A DNA stretch of 64,000 nt from NCBI GenBank assembly GCA_003243455.1, contig QFQS01000001.1:1488001-1552000 (forward strand). Direction: 5' to 3'. This document shows, one piece after another, positions 47,176-56,117 of this stretch; the first letter of the stretch is position 1; each line of letters starts with the position of its first letter. Below the pieces are notes generated by a model. The model searched no databases. It was given only the letters and a program-made list of their open reading frames with translations, and was not told the DNA's origin. Both the position numbers and the translations under genes were made by a program. This stretch comes from Cereibacter sphaeroides. GTDB lineage: Bacteria; Pseudomonadota; Alphaproteobacteria; Rhodobacterales; Rhodobacteraceae.

Positions 47176-48365
47176 GCCAGCGTCTCGGCGATGCGGCGGG
47201 CAAGTTTTTGCGCGACGGCATCCTTCGACATGCGATCCCAGACCTCCATCCCGCTTTCGGTGATCAGCGTCACGGCATTCTCGGTGCCGCCCATGATGCC
47301 GGTCTCTGGCCGAACGTCGTTGGCGACGATCCAGTCGCAGCCCTTTGCCGCACGTTTGGCACTGGCATGGGCAAGGACGTCATCGGTTTCAGCTGCGAAA
47401 CCCACGACGAGCTTGGGGCGTGGTTTGCCCTTGGCGATGGTGGCGAGGATGTCGGGATTCTCGGCGAAGCTCAGCGCGGGTGGCCTTCTGTCCGCGCCCT
47501 TCTTGATCTTACTGGCGCTCTCGTTCGCCACGCGCCAGTCGGCGACGGCGGCGGCAAAGACCGCGGCATCGGCGGGAAGGGCAGTCTGCGCGGCGGCAAG
47601 CATCTGCTGGGCGGTTTCGACCCGGATCACTTCGACGCCAGTGGGCGGCGGCACGGTCGCAGGTCCCGTGACGAAAGTGACGCGCGCGCCAAGGTCGGCC
47701 AAAGCACGGGCCAGCGCGGCGCCTTGCGCGCCCGAGGAACGGTTGGCGATGTAGCGCACGGGGTCGATCGGCTCATACGTCGGGCCGGAGGTCACGAGGA
47801 CGTGTCGCCCCTTCAGCGGACCGTCGCCAAGCGCGGCCTCGACTGCGGCAACGATCTCCAGCGGCTCCGAGAGGCGGCCCGGGCCGTATTCGCCGCAGGC
47901 CATGTCGCCTTCGTTCGGGCCGACGAGCAGAACGCCGTCGCCCCGTAGCGTCGCAAGGTTGCGCTGAGTTGCCGGATGGGTCCACATGCGCACGTTCATC
48001 GCCGGGGCGGCGAGCACGCGGGTGTCTGTGGCCAGCAGCAGGGTCGAGGCGAGGTCGTCGGCCCTGCCCTGCGCCATCTTGGCGAGCAGGTCGGCGGTTG
48101 CGGGGGCGACGACGATCAGGTCGGCGACGCGGCTTAGCTGGATATGGCCCATCTCGGCCTCGTCGGTCAGATCGAAGAGGTCGGTATAGACCTTTTCGCC
48201 CGCCAGCGCGGAAACCGACAAAGGCGTGACGAACTCCGCGCCCGATCTGGTCAGGACCGGGGTCACCGCCGCGCCGCGCTCTTTCAGGCGGCGGATCAGG
48301 TCCAGCGCCTTGTAGGCCGCGATGCCGCCGCCGATCACCAGCAGAATTCTTTTGCCTGTCAGCAC
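47172..48365 (-). CDS. coaBC: Bifunctional phosphopantothenoylcysteine decarboxylase/synthase
   Basis: Two consecutive coenzyme A steps in one protein. The GTG at 48365 ([19 protein letters not shown]) gives 397 residues with an AGAGG ribosome site; a longer frame to 48434 is not family-like. The N-terminal CoaC flavoprotein domain shows [21 protein letters not shown] and APAMNVRMW. The C-terminal CoaB domain shows [20 protein letters not shown]. It is translationally coupled to dut. Confidence 0.96.
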   Translation of the reverse strand: MLTGKRILLVIGGGIAAYKALDLIRRLKERGAAVTPVLTRSGAEFVTPLSVSALAGEKVYTDLFDLTDEAEMGHIQLSRVADLIVVAPATADLLAKMAQGRADDLASTLLLATDTRVLAAPAMNVRMWTHPATQRNLATLRGDGVLLVGPNEGDMACGEYGPGRLSEPLEIVAAVEAALGDGPLKGRHVLVTSGPTYEPIDPVRYIANRSSGAQGAALARALADLGARVTFVTGPATVPPPTGVEVIRVETAQQMLAAAQTALPADAAVFAAAVADWRVANESASKIKKGADRRPPALSFAENPDILATIAKGKPRPKLVVGFAAETDDVLAHASAKRAAKGCDWIVANDVRPETGIMGGTENAVTLITESGMEVWDRMSKDAVAQKLARRIAETLA

Positions 48366-48437
48366 GTCGGCCTCTTTCGCCAGAGCTTCCGCAACAGCTT
48401 TAGGATGCCGGGGTTCCGAACTCAATCGCCCCAAAGG

Positions 48438-49418
48438 TCAGAAGGCGAAGCGAGAGGATCGCATCTGCCCGAGGAACATCGCGCGGCGCCACAGCCACAG
48501 CGGCCTGTTCAGCCGCCGTCTGTATTGCAGATGTTTGCGTCGGTGCTGATGCGCAAGGGTGGCCGCGCGAGTGCTGTCGGGAACGGGCAGATAGGGCAGC
48601 AGTTCGGGGTTGGCCTGTACAAGCTTGCGATAACCGGGCAGGAAGCGGTCGCCCCATGGCCCGGCTTCGTAAAGCCAAGGTTTCGGCGCACCCGTGAAAT
48701 GCAGGATCGCGATGCGCGCGTCGTCCTGCAGGTCGAAGTGGGTGTATTCGGTGTGGAAGTTGTAGGCGGGCGAGAGAACTTCCTGCCGGTCGGCGAAGAC
48801 GGCGTTGAGCGCGCTTTGATCGTGGTAGCGGCAATGCTCGGAGTGAGAAAGGAAGAATGCCAGTGCGCGCGGGAACATCTCGTCCAGCGTCTCGCGCGTG
48901 CAGGCGAGCACGCCCGCGTTGAAATAGCTTCGCAGCGAACGGACGCCTATGCCGTTTAGGTAACTGGCGGGAAAGAGCTTTTCCCGCTCGAAACTCATCC
49001 AACCGGAGTTCTGGGCGGCCGCGATATATCCGGGCCGGACGCAGTGGCGGACCAACGGACGGATATCGCCCACGATCTGCGTATCGCCGTCGAGGTAGAC
49101 GATGTGGCGAAAGCGGCTGTCGAGGATGCCGGGCAGGCAAAGGCGGGCCAGCGAGGCGGGCGTGACGTGGTTCTTTCTGAATTTCGTGTCGGGCGGCAGG
49201 GTCAGGTCGGGGATGCGCCCTGCCCTGAGGCCAAGCCGCGCGAGGATCCGGCTCACCTGATCGACCTCGTCATCCGGCAGGCCGACGAGAAAGAGCAGCA
49301 CCTCGGCCAGACCTTCCGGCACCACCTGATCGCGGACCTGGACCGCCGAAACGATTGTCGGCACCAGGAAATCCCTGTCGGTCACATAGGCAACGGCGCG
49401 ATCCGTCACTGCTTTCAC
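48438..49418 (-). CDS. GT8-like glycosyltransferase
   Basis: A 326-residue glycosyltransferase with the GT8 layout. The metal-binding DxD is in HIVYLDGDTQIVGDI; RSYFNAGVLA and HFTGAPKPW are the later conserved blocks that close the sugar-nucleotide site. The Arg-rich C-terminus may aid membrane association. Likely roles are lipopolysaccharide core or other surface glycan synthesis. It is transcribed with rpoH and coaBC on the minus strand but is probably a separate unit. Confidence 0.85.
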   Translation of the reverse strand: MKAVTDRAVAYVTDRDFLVPTIVSAVQVRDQVVPEGLAEVLLFLVGLPDDEVDQVSRILARLGLRAGRIPDLTLPPDTKFRKNHVTPASLARLCLPGILDSRFRHIVYLDGDTQIVGDIRPLVRHCVRPGYIAAAQNSGWMSFEREKLFPASYLNGIGVRSLRSYFNAGVLACTRETLDEMFPRALAFFLSHSEHCRYHDQSALNAVFADRQEVLSPAYNFHTEYTHFDLQDDARIAILHFTGAPKPWLYEAGPWGDRFLPGYRKLVQANPELLPYLPVPDSTRAATLAHQHRRKHLQYRRRLNRPLWLWRRAMFLGQMRSSRFAF

Positions 49419-49430
49419 CCTGGCTGCAAG

Positions 49431-49457
49431 CGCCCCGAAGGTGTCGCAGCCGGGGCG
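49431..49457 (-). terminator. Hairpin after rpoH
   Basis: CGCCCCG (49431-49437) and CGGGGCG (49451-49457) form a 7-bp stem over a 13-nt loop in the 50-nt gap between rpoH and the glycosyltransferase gene. It is a plausible terminator for rpoH but lacks a T-run. Confidence 0.4.
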
Positions 49458-49468
49458 TCATCCCGGCG

Positions 49469-50347
49469 TCAGCCGAGTAGCACCCGGATTTCTGGCGAGT
49501 TCGCGGTCAGCGAACGGCGCATCTTGGCAAAGGCGGCTGCCTCCAACTGGCGCACCCGCTCTTTCGACAGACCCAGTTCGGCACCAAGGCTTTCCAGTGT
49601 CCGCGCATCGTCGCGCAGCTTGCGTTCTGTGACGATGAAACGCTCGCGCTGATTGAGACCTTGCATCGCCTTTACCAGCCAACTGCGAAGATGCGCGGCA
49701 TCATGCGCCTGTTCGACCCGAAGCTCGGCCTGATCGTTGTCATCCTCCAGCGCGTCGATCCATTCGCGGCCTTCGTCATCTGTCGATTGCGAGGCGTTCA
49801 GCGAATAGTCCGAACCTGACAGTCGCCCCTCCATCATCTCGACATCGGCCAGCGGCACACCGACCTCGGAGGCGATCATCTGGCGCAGTTGATGGGCATC
49901 GAGCGTCTGGCCATTCTGCGCCGCCTCTCGTTCCAGCTTTGCCTGAACGCGGCGAAGGTTGAAAAACAGCGCCTTCTGGCTTGAGGTCGAGCCGGTGCGC
50001 ACCATGGACCAGTTTCGCATTACGTAGTCCTGGATCGAGGCCTTGATCCACCAAACGGCATAGGTCGAAAAGCGCACGCCGCGATCGGGGTCGAACTTGT
50101 CGGCCGCCTTCATCAGGCCAAGGCTGGCCTCCTGGATCAGGTCGTTCATCGGCGCGCCATAGCGACGGAACTTTGCGGCCATCGAGATTGCCAGCCGCAT
50201 ATAGGCAGTGATCAGCCGATGCAGCGCCTGTTCATCGCGCCTGTCGCGCCAGGCATAGGCCAGACGCAACTCGGTTTCTGCGTCCAGAAGCTCGGCCCTC
50301 ATCGCTTGGCGCGAGATGATTTGGTCGGTATATGCGTCGAATGCCAT
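49469..50347 (-). CDS. rpoH: RNA polymerase sigma-32 factor, RpoH (group II-like)
   Basis: An alternative sigma factor of the heat-shock class, 292 residues from the ATG at 50347 (MAFDAYTDQIISRQAM), with GGGGAG upstream. Region 2 reads LIQEASLGLMKAADKFD and RFSTYAVWWIKASIQDYV; the RpoH box QKALFFNLRR follows; region 4 has LGAELGLSKERVRQLEAAAF. The N-terminus and spacing resemble the second RpoH of Rhodobacteraceae, which in Rhodobacter sphaeroides serves singlet-oxygen and heat responses under RpoE. A candidate ECF-type promoter lies upstream. Confidence 0.9.
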   Translation of the reverse strand: MAFDAYTDQIISRQAMRAELLDAETELRLAYAWRDRRDEQALHRLITAYMRLAISMAAKFRRYGAPMNDLIQEASLGLMKAADKFDPDRGVRFSTYAVWWIKASIQDYVMRNWSMVRTGSTSSQKALFFNLRRVQAKLEREAAQNGQTLDAHQLRQMIASEVGVPLADVEMMEGRLSGSDYSLNASQSTDDEGREWIDALEDDNDQAELRVEQAHDAAHLRSWLVKAMQGLNQRERFIVTERKLRDDARTLESLGAELGLSKERVRQLEAAAFAKMRRSLTANSPEIRVLLG

Positions 50348-50381
50348 TCTACACTCCCCGCGGACGAACAAATTTGTCTCA

Positions 50382-50411
50382 ACTTTACGAGGCAAACGCA
50401 TGACAGGTTCA
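50382..50411 (-). promoter_or_regulatory. Candidate ECF/RpoE-type promoter of rpoH
   Basis: On the minus strand, TGAACC (50411-50406) and TAAAGT (50387-50382) are separated by exactly 18 nt, close to the TGATC-N18-TAAGA pattern reported for Rhodobacter sphaeroides RpoE. A start near 50375 would leave a 5' leader of about 28 nt before the rpoH ATG. The -35 lies inside the first codons of the divergent cobU. Confidence 0.4.
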
Positions 50412-50957
50412 AAAGTTTCATCGCCGGGGTGGAGTAAATCCTGCGTGACCGGCGGTGCACGGTCGGGCAAGTCGGCATTTGCCGAAAAATTGGTCAGGAT
50501 GACGGGCCGGCCCCTTGTTTATATCGCGACAGCCGAGGCAAGGGATAGCGAAATGCGCGACCGCATTTCGCAGCACCGCGCGATGCGCGGCGATGGCTGG
50601 CAAACGGTCGAAGCGCCGCTTGATCTGGCGGGCGCGCTGGCGCGGGTTCCGGCGGACAGCGCGGTGCTGGTCGATTGTGTGACGCTGTGGCTGACGAACC
50701 ATCTGCTGGCAGGTCATGACCTTGATGCAGAGCGCGGACGAATTTTGTCGGCGCTTGCCGCCTGCCGCGCGCCGGTCGCTGTCGTGACCAATGAGGTCGG
50801 CTGGGGCATCGTGCCAGAGAACGCGCTGGCGAGGCAATTCCGCGATGCGCAGGGGCGGCTGAACCAGGCGCTGGCCGCGCAGGCCGATCTGGCGGTCGCG
50901 GTGATCGCCGGACTGCCGCTGGCGCTGAAGGGCACGATACCCGCCGGTGTCGCGTGA
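50400..50957 (+). CDS. cobU: Adenosylcobinamide kinase / adenosylcobinamide-phosphate guanylyltransferase
   Basis: A bifunctional enzyme (CobU/CobP) of the nucleotide-loop assembly in cobalamin synthesis: it phosphorylates adenosylcobinamide and converts it to the GDP derivative. It has 185 residues from ATG 50400, with the P-loop GGARSGKS at 18-25. VYIATAEARDSEMRDRI (containing the guanylylated region) and VTNEVGWGIVPENALARQFRD are diagnostic. A start a few codons later is possible. It is coupled (GTGA overlap) to a histidine phosphatase. Confidence 0.94.
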   Translation: MTGSKVSSPGWSKSCVTGGARSGKSAFAEKLVRMTGRPLVYIATAEARDSEMRDRISQHRAMRGDGWQTVEAPLDLAGALARVPADSAVLVDCVTLWLTNHLLAGHDLDAERGRILSALAACRAPVAVVTNEVGWGIVPENALARQFRDAQGRLNQALAAQADLAVAVIAGLPLALKGTIPAGVA

Positions 50958-51529
50958 CACGGTTCTGGTGGGTCCGCCACGGGCCGACGCATCAGAAAAG
51001 CTTTACCGGCTGGCGCGATGTTCCGGCGGATTTGTCCGACCACGCGGCCATCGCGCGGCTGGATGCCTTTTTGCCCGCAGGGGCCTTGCTGATCTCCTCG
51101 GACCTTTCGCGAGCGGTTGCGACCGCGGATGCGATCGGCAAAGGGCGAAAGCGTTTGGCCCATGACGCAGACTTGCGCGAGTTTCACTTCGGCGACTGGG
51201 ACGGCAAGGGTTTTGACGAGGTTGCCGCCAGCCATCCCGAACTCAGCCGGATTTATTGGGAACAGCCCGGCGATGCCGCCCCGCCGGGAGGCGAAAGCTG
51301 GAATGCCGCCGCAGCGCGCATTGCATCAGCAGTCGCGCGGTTGTCCCTGGACCATCCGGGGCGGGACATCATCGTCGTGGCACATATGGGCTCGATCCTG
51401 ACCCAGGTGCAGGCGGCACGGGGAATTGCCGCCGCCGAGGCGCTGTCGCAACCCATAGACCCGCTATCGGTGACGCGGATCGACTTCGAACCCCGCCCGA
51501 TACTGGTGCAGGTCAACCATCGTCCCTGA
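50954..51529 (+). CDS. Histidine phosphatase family protein, possible alpha-ribazole phosphatase
   Basis: A 191-residue phosphoglycerate mutase-like phosphatase with the catalytic RHG at residues 8-10 (WWVRHGPTH), the acid/Glu block LREFHFGDWDG and the second His in VVAHMGS. The GTG start overlaps the cobU stop by 4 nt, so the genes are coupled. That context suggests the CobC step (dephosphorylation of alpha-ribazole 5'-phosphate), but the family alone does not prove it. Confidence 0.8.
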   Translation: MTRFWWVRHGPTHQKSFTGWRDVPADLSDHAAIARLDAFLPAGALLISSDLSRAVATADAIGKGRKRLAHDADLREFHFGDWDGKGFDEVAASHPELSRIYWEQPGDAAPPGGESWNAAAARIASAVARLSLDHPGRDIIVVAHMGSILTQVQAARGIAAAEALSQPIDPLSVTRIDFEPRPILVQVNHRP

Positions 51530-51624
51530 TCACTTCACGTGATGGCAAAGCGCAGAAATGATCATTTTCCCGCATGGCACATTCCCGCTAGTTTCCCAGC
51601 GATATTGCTGAAAGGGCAGCCAGA

Positions 51625-52497
51625 ATGACCTATGATCTCGCCATCGGGGACCGCGCCTATTCCAGTTGGTCCTTGCGCGGCTGGCTGCCGTTCGATGCTT
51701 TCGGCCTTCCCGTCCGAACCCGGATCGCACGGCTTTACACCGATGAGTTGCCCAAACTCCTGGAGGACTTCTATCCCGCCCGCACCGTTCCGGCGATGCG
51801 GACGTCGGATGGAACCGTGATCTGCGAAAGCCTCGCCATTGCCGAGGAACTGGCCAGCCGCCACCCCGAAGCGCATATCTGGCCGGTCGATCCCAAGGCG
51901 CGTGCCGTCGCGCGCGTGCTGGCCGCCGAGATGCACGCAGGCTTTGTCGCTCTGCGAAGCCATTGTCCTATGAACCTGCGGGTCAGCTACACTGACTGTG
52001 CGCCGCCCGAGGCCGTGCTGAAAGATCTGGAACGGTTGGAACAGCTCTGGGCCTGGGCGCGGCGCGAGACAAGCGCGAAGGGCGACTGGCTGTGCGGCGA
52101 CTACTCGGCGGCGGATGTGTTCTTTGCACCGGTGGCAAGCCGCATCGCGACCTACAACCTGCCCGTCGGGGCCGAGGCCATGGCCTATGTCGCGGCGCAT
52201 CTGGCGCATCCGTCGTTCCGCCGCTGGCGCGCGATGGGCATGGTCGATGGCGCCGATCAGGATTTCTACCGCCGCGATTATCCCCGCAGGCCCTGGCCCG
52301 GCCCGGTGCCGCTGTCTGCCCGTGCGGTCGAGGCCGGGCCATCGGTGAATGACGCCTGCCCCTACTCGGGCAAGCCCGTCACGCATTTCTTGGAAAGCGA
52401 CGCACGCATCTTCGGCTTTTGCAACGCCTTCTGCCGGGACAAGACAGTGGCCGACCCCGAAGCCTGGCCAAAGTTCGTGGCGATTTACCAATCGTAA
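51625..52497 (+). CDS. Glutathione S-transferase-family protein with C-terminal TRASH-like zinc motif
   Basis: A 290-residue protein. Residues 1-80 form a thioredoxin-like GST domain (SSWSLRGWLPFDAFGLPV, RTVPAMRTSDGTVICESLAI with the cis-Pro and ESLAI glutathione loop). Residues 90-215 are the helical C-terminal domain. An extra tail has C245-PYSGKPV and C266-NAFC270, i.e. C-x20-C-x3-C, matching the TRASH metal-binding pattern. This tail is unusual for a GST. Whether it binds metal or acts in sensing is unknown. Confidence 0.85.
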   Translation: MTYDLAIGDRAYSSWSLRGWLPFDAFGLPVRTRIARLYTDELPKLLEDFYPARTVPAMRTSDGTVICESLAIAEELASRHPEAHIWPVDPKARAVARVLAAEMHAGFVALRSHCPMNLRVSYTDCAPPEAVLKDLERLEQLWAWARRETSAKGDWLCGDYSAADVFFAPVASRIATYNLPVGAEAMAYVAAHLAHPSFRRWRAMGMVDGADQDFYRRDYPRRPWPGPVPLSARAVEAGPSVNDACPYSGKPVTHFLESDARIFGFCNAFCRDKTVADPEAWPKFVAIYQS

Positions 52498-52543
52498 ACC
52501 AATTCGCCCTTACCCGTTAACGATGGTGAACGGGGACGGGTGA

Positions 52544-54058
52544 ATGGTCGCGCGGGCTTTGACGGTGGCCTTCGAAGGGGTCGAGGCGCGGCTGGTCGAG
52601 GTGCAATGCGCCGTCACCCCCGGTTTGCCGGGTTTCACCATCGTCGGCCTGCCGGATAAGGCGGTATCCGAGGCGCGCGAAAGGGTGCGTGCGGCTCTGG
52701 CGGCGATGTCCATTGCACTGCCGTCAAAGCGGATCACGGTGAACCTTTCGCCCGCCGACCTGCCGAAAGAGGGTTCCCACTTCGATCTGCCGGTCGCGCT
52801 CGCGCTGCTGGCCGCACTGGAAATCGTGCCGAAGGATGCGGTCGAGGCAACGGTGGCGCTAGGTGAGTTGTCTCTGGACGGATCGCTGGTGGCCGTCATC
52901 GGCGCGCTGCCTGCGGCAATGGCGGCAGCCGAGGCCGATTGCGTGCTGCTTTGCCCCCGCGCCTGCGGCCCCGAGGCGGCCTGGGTCGGGGCGACGCAGG
53001 TCATCGCTGCATCCTCGCTGGGCGAAGTCGTGCGTCATTACACCGGCCAGTCGCCGCTGGCCCCGGCAGAGGCGGGCGAGGTCACGCGTGCGCCTGCGGG
53101 TCGCGACCTGCGCGACGTCAAGGGGCAGGAACGCGCCAAACGCGCGCTGGAGATCGCCGCGGCGGGGCGGCATCATGTGTTGATGGTTGGCTCACCCGGG
53201 TCGGGCAAGTCGATGCTGGCCGCACGCCTGCCGGGCATCCTGCCGGATCTTTCGGCGGCGGAGGCGCTGGAAACCTCGATGATCCATTCGCTCGCCGGGC
53301 TTCTGGGCGAAGGCGGCATCTCGCGCACCCGTCCCTTCCGCGAGCCGCACCATACCGCCTCGATGGCGGCCATCGTCGGTGGCGGCAAGGGCGCGAAACC
53401 GGGTGAGATCAGCCTTGCACATAACGGCGTGCTGTTCATGGACGAGTTTCCCGAATATGCGCGCAACGTCCTGGAAACGCTGCGCCAACCGATCGAAACG
53501 GGCGAGGTCGTCGTTTCTCGCGCCAATGCCCATGTGCGCTATCCCTGCCGCTTCCTGCTGGTTGCCGCTGCCAACCCCTGCAAATGCGGCTACCTCTCCG
53601 ATCCGGGCCGCGCCTGCACACGGGCGCCGATCTGTGGCGGTGATTACCTGGGCCGCATCTCGGGTCCGCTGATGGACCGTTTCGACCTGCGGATCGAGGT
53701 GCCGCCAGTGGCCTATACCGACCTCGACCTGCCGCCCTCGGGGGACAGCTCGCCCCAGGTGGCGGCCCGGGTTTCGCGCGCGCGGGAACGGCAGGCGCGG
53801 CGGTTTGCCGATTACCCTGAACTGCGTGTGAACGCGGATGCCGAAGGCGCGCTGCTGGAAGAGATCGCGACTCCGGATGCCGAGGGGCGAGCATTGCTGT
53901 TGCGCGTGGCCGAACGCTTTGGCCTTTCCGCCCGCGCCTATCATCGCATCCTGCGCGTGGCCCGCACCATTGCCGATCTGGATGGCTCAGATGAAATCCG
54001 CCAGCCCCATGTGGCCGAAGCGGTCAGCTATCGCCTGTCGATGGCCCAGCAGGGATAG
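52544..54058 (+). CDS. comM: ComM/YifB-family Mg-chelatase-like AAA+ ATPase
   Basis: A hexameric branch-migration helicase of the ComM family, which in naturally transformable bacteria extends recombination tracts. It has 504 residues: an N-terminal Lon-protease-like fold (TIVGLPDKAVSEARERVRAA), the Walker A GSPGSGKSMLA, Walker B LFMDEFPEY and the Cys-rich insert NPCKCGYLSD...CTRAPICGGDYLGRISGP. It ends with the Mg-chelatase C-terminal domain. The presence of comM does not prove competence. Confidence 0.95.
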   Translation: MVARALTVAFEGVEARLVEVQCAVTPGLPGFTIVGLPDKAVSEARERVRAALAAMSIALPSKRITVNLSPADLPKEGSHFDLPVALALLAALEIVPKDAVEATVALGELSLDGSLVAVIGALPAAMAAAEADCVLLCPRACGPEAAWVGATQVIAASSLGEVVRHYTGQSPLAPAEAGEVTRAPAGRDLRDVKGQERAKRALEIAAAGRHHVLMVGSPGSGKSMLAARLPGILPDLSAAEALETSMIHSLAGLLGEGGISRTRPFREPHHTASMAAIVGGGKGAKPGEISLAHNGVLFMDEFPEYARNVLETLRQPIETGEVVVSRANAHVRYPCRFLLVAAANPCKCGYLSDPGRACTRAPICGGDYLGRISGPLMDRFDLRIEVPPVAYTDLDLPPSGDSSPQVAARVSRARERQARRFADYPELRVNADAEGALLEEIATPDAEGRALLLRVAERFGLSARAYHRILRVARTIADLDGSDEIRQPHVAEAVSYRLSMAQQG

Positions 54059-54061
54059 GTG

Positions 54062-54667
54062 TCAGAACAGGCTGCCCTGGGGATCGACGCCATCGACAAG
54101 CGGCCAGGTGCCAAGCACGATATGCCGTCCCTCACCCTGAACGCTTTGGACCAGCGAAAACTCGGTGACACGCCAATGGATCGGCTGGAACAGCTTTTCG
54201 CTGTTCCTCTCGCCCGGCACATAGGCCATCGTCACATGCGGCTCCACCTTGCGGGTATCGACGGGCGGAAAGCCAACTCGGGATAATGCGCGGCGGATAC
54301 AGATTGCAAGGTCGTTGGCGCCGCGACCCTTGCGATCCGTCGAAAGCACGACCGGTCGATTGCCCTCACCCCGGCCAAAGACTTCGACCCGGTCGAAGCA
54401 CAGATCAAAGCTGTTGCCCTGCGTCAGTTCTCCCGCGCGGTTCAGCCCATCAACAAGGTCATCGGGCACGTCATTCACACCTACCAGTCCCTGGATTGAA
54501 AGGTGCAGAACGTTACTGCGCAGGCGCGCGTCTATATCAGAACGCCTCCATGCGACGGCTATCTGCGCGCGAATATCCGGCGGCGGGAGCGCTGCGAAGA
54601 AAAGCACGTAAGCAGACCGTCCCGTGGGTTTCATCGGCTCCAGCAAATCTCCAGACCTGCGCGGCAT
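54062..54667 (-). CDS. thpR: 2'-5' RNA ligase / RNA 2',3'-cyclic phosphodiesterase
   Basis: A 2H phosphoesterase-fold protein of about 201 residues. The two catalytic histidine motifs are LHLSIQGL and PHVTMAYVPG; the second is canonical HxT, the first is HxS. FFAALPPPDIRAQIA near the N-terminus fits the ThpR/LigT opening. The ATG at 54634 (MKPTGRSAYV) may be the true start. It converges on comM with 3 nt between. Confidence 0.85.
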   Translation of the reverse strand: MPRRSGDLLEPMKPTGRSAYVLFFAALPPPDIRAQIAVAWRRSDIDARLRSNVLHLSIQGLVGVNDVPDDLVDGLNRAGELTQGNSFDLCFDRVEVFGRGEGNRPVVLSTDRKGRGANDLAICIRRALSRVGFPPVDTRKVEPHVTMAYVPGERNSEKLFQPIHWRVTEFSLVQSVQGEGRHIVLGTWPLVDGVDPQGSLF

Positions 54668-54745
54668 AAAACTTTCCTTCTTCTACGAAGGAAAGATTGC
54701 CACGATTCGAAAAAAGAACAAAGTATGAACCTTGAGACGCCAGTA

Positions 54746-55693
54746 CTAGTGTTGAGCCCGCTTCGCCTCGATGACCTCCCAGATCAGTGCGCTGGTATTC
54801 GTCCCATCGAAACGCTCCAGCTCCTGCAGCCCCGTGGGCGAGGTCACGTTGATCTCGGTCAGCCAGTCGCCGATCACGTCGATGCCGACGAAGATCTGCC
54901 CTTTCTCGCGCAGGACCGGACCGATGATCGAGCAGATTTCCAGATCGCGCTCGGTCAGGCCGATCTTCTCGGGCCGTCCGCCGACATGCATGTTCGACCG
55001 CGTCTCGCCCGTCTGCGGGACACGGTTGATGGCGCCCACCGCTTCGCCGTTGACCAGGATCACCCGCTTGTCGCCCTTGGCCACGTCGGGCAGGAATTTC
55101 TGCACGATCAGCGGCTCGCGGCTGATGCCGGTGAACAACTCATGCAGCGACGACAGGTTGCGGTCGTTGGGGTCCAGCCGGAACACTCCCGCACCACCAT
55201 TGCCGTAGAGCGGCTTCAGGATGATATCGCCATGACGCGCCTTGAAGGCGCGGATCGTGGCAAGGTCGCGCGCGATCATCGTCGGCGGGGTCAGTTCGGG
55301 AAAACGCAGCACCAGAAGCTTTTCCGGCGAATTGCGCACCCAGAAAGGATCGTTCACCACCAGCGTCTTGGGATGGATCATCTCCAACAGGTGCGTCGTC
55401 GTGATATAGCCCATGTCGAAGGGGGGGTCCTGACGGAGCCAGACCACGTCGAAATCGGACAGATCGACCTCGGTCTCTTCGCCATAGCTGACGTGATTTC
55501 CCTTCTCGCGCCGAACCTCGATGGGCCAGCCGCGCGCAATGACCCGGCCTTCGTCAAAGGCAAGCTTGTCGGGAGTATAGAAGAACAGGGAATGGCCCCT
55601 CGCCTGCGCCTCGAGCGCGATACGAAAGGTGCTGTCGCCGTCGATATTGACCGACCCGATCGGGTCCATCTGAAATGCGACCTTGAGCGCCAT
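54746..55693 (-). CDS. gshB: Glutathione synthase
   Basis: An ATP-grasp enzyme joining gamma-glutamylcysteine and glycine. The ATG at 55693 ([20 protein letters not shown]) has GGGAGA upstream and gives 315 residues, the family norm. [20 protein letters not shown], the ATP-grasp region [16 protein letters not shown] and the metal-binding [13 protein letters not shown] are diagnostic. It is downstream of yraN and rsmI on the same strand; this order is conserved in Rhodobacteraceae. Confidence 0.97.
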   Translation of the reverse strand: MALKVAFQMDPIGSVNIDGDSTFRIALEAQARGHSLFFYTPDKLAFDEGRVIARGWPIEVRREKGNHVSYGEETEVDLSDFDVVWLRQDPPFDMGYITTTHLLEMIHPKTLVVNDPFWVRNSPEKLLVLRFPELTPPTMIARDLATIRAFKARHGDIILKPLYGNGGAGVFRLDPNDRNLSSLHELFTGISREPLIVQKFLPDVAKGDKRVILVNGEAVGAINRVPQTGETRSNMHVGGRPEKIGLTERDLEICSIIGPVLREKGQIFVGIDVIGDWLTEINVTSPTGLQELERFDGTNTSALIWEVIEAKRAQH

Positions 55694-55763
55694 GTCCGTC
55701 TCCCGGGATTTGTCCGGGGTCTTTCTGGCGCAGCGGCGCGGCGGTTGCAATCAGGGATGGTGG

Positions 55764-56117
55764 TCAGGCCGCGAAGGCATTCTCGATGATCTCGATGCGC
55801 CCCTGCCCATCGACCAGCGCCACGTCGAAGCGAGAGGAGGTATTCTGGCCGTCAGGCTCGCCCGCAAGAAACAGCGATGCCGCATCATAGATGCGCGTCA
55901 TCTGGCGGCGTGACAGATGCTCTGCGGCCTCGGCATGGCTGCGGCTCTGCTTGACCTCAATGAAGATCACCTCGGCGCCGTCGCGCGCGATAAGGTCGAT
56001 TTCGCCCGCAGAACTGCGCCACCGCGTTGCGGCCACAGAGCGGCCGCTGTCCTGATAGAGACGGGCCACCGCCGCCTCTGCCGCCATGCCCGCATGATAG
56101 GATCGCGCGCCGCTCAA
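55764..56117 (-). CDS. yraN: YraN-family (UPF0102) putative nuclease
   Basis: A 117-residue protein of the endonuclease-like UPF0102 family. The conserved core is GEIDLIARDG (Glu39, Asp41) and VIFIEVKQ (Glu54, Lys56), resembling a restriction endonuclease active site. The start is TTG at 56117, overlapping the rsmI stop by 4 nt; an ATG at 56087 is an alternative. Function in the cell is unknown. The rsmI-yraN neighbourhood is conserved from Escherichia coli to alphaproteobacteria. Confidence 0.9.
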   Translation of the reverse strand: MSGARSYHAGMAAEAAVARLYQDSGRSVAATRWRSSAGEIDLIARDGAEVIFIEVKQSRSHAEAAEHLSRRQMTRIYDAASLFLAGEPDGQNTSSRFDVALVDGQGRIEIIENAFAA

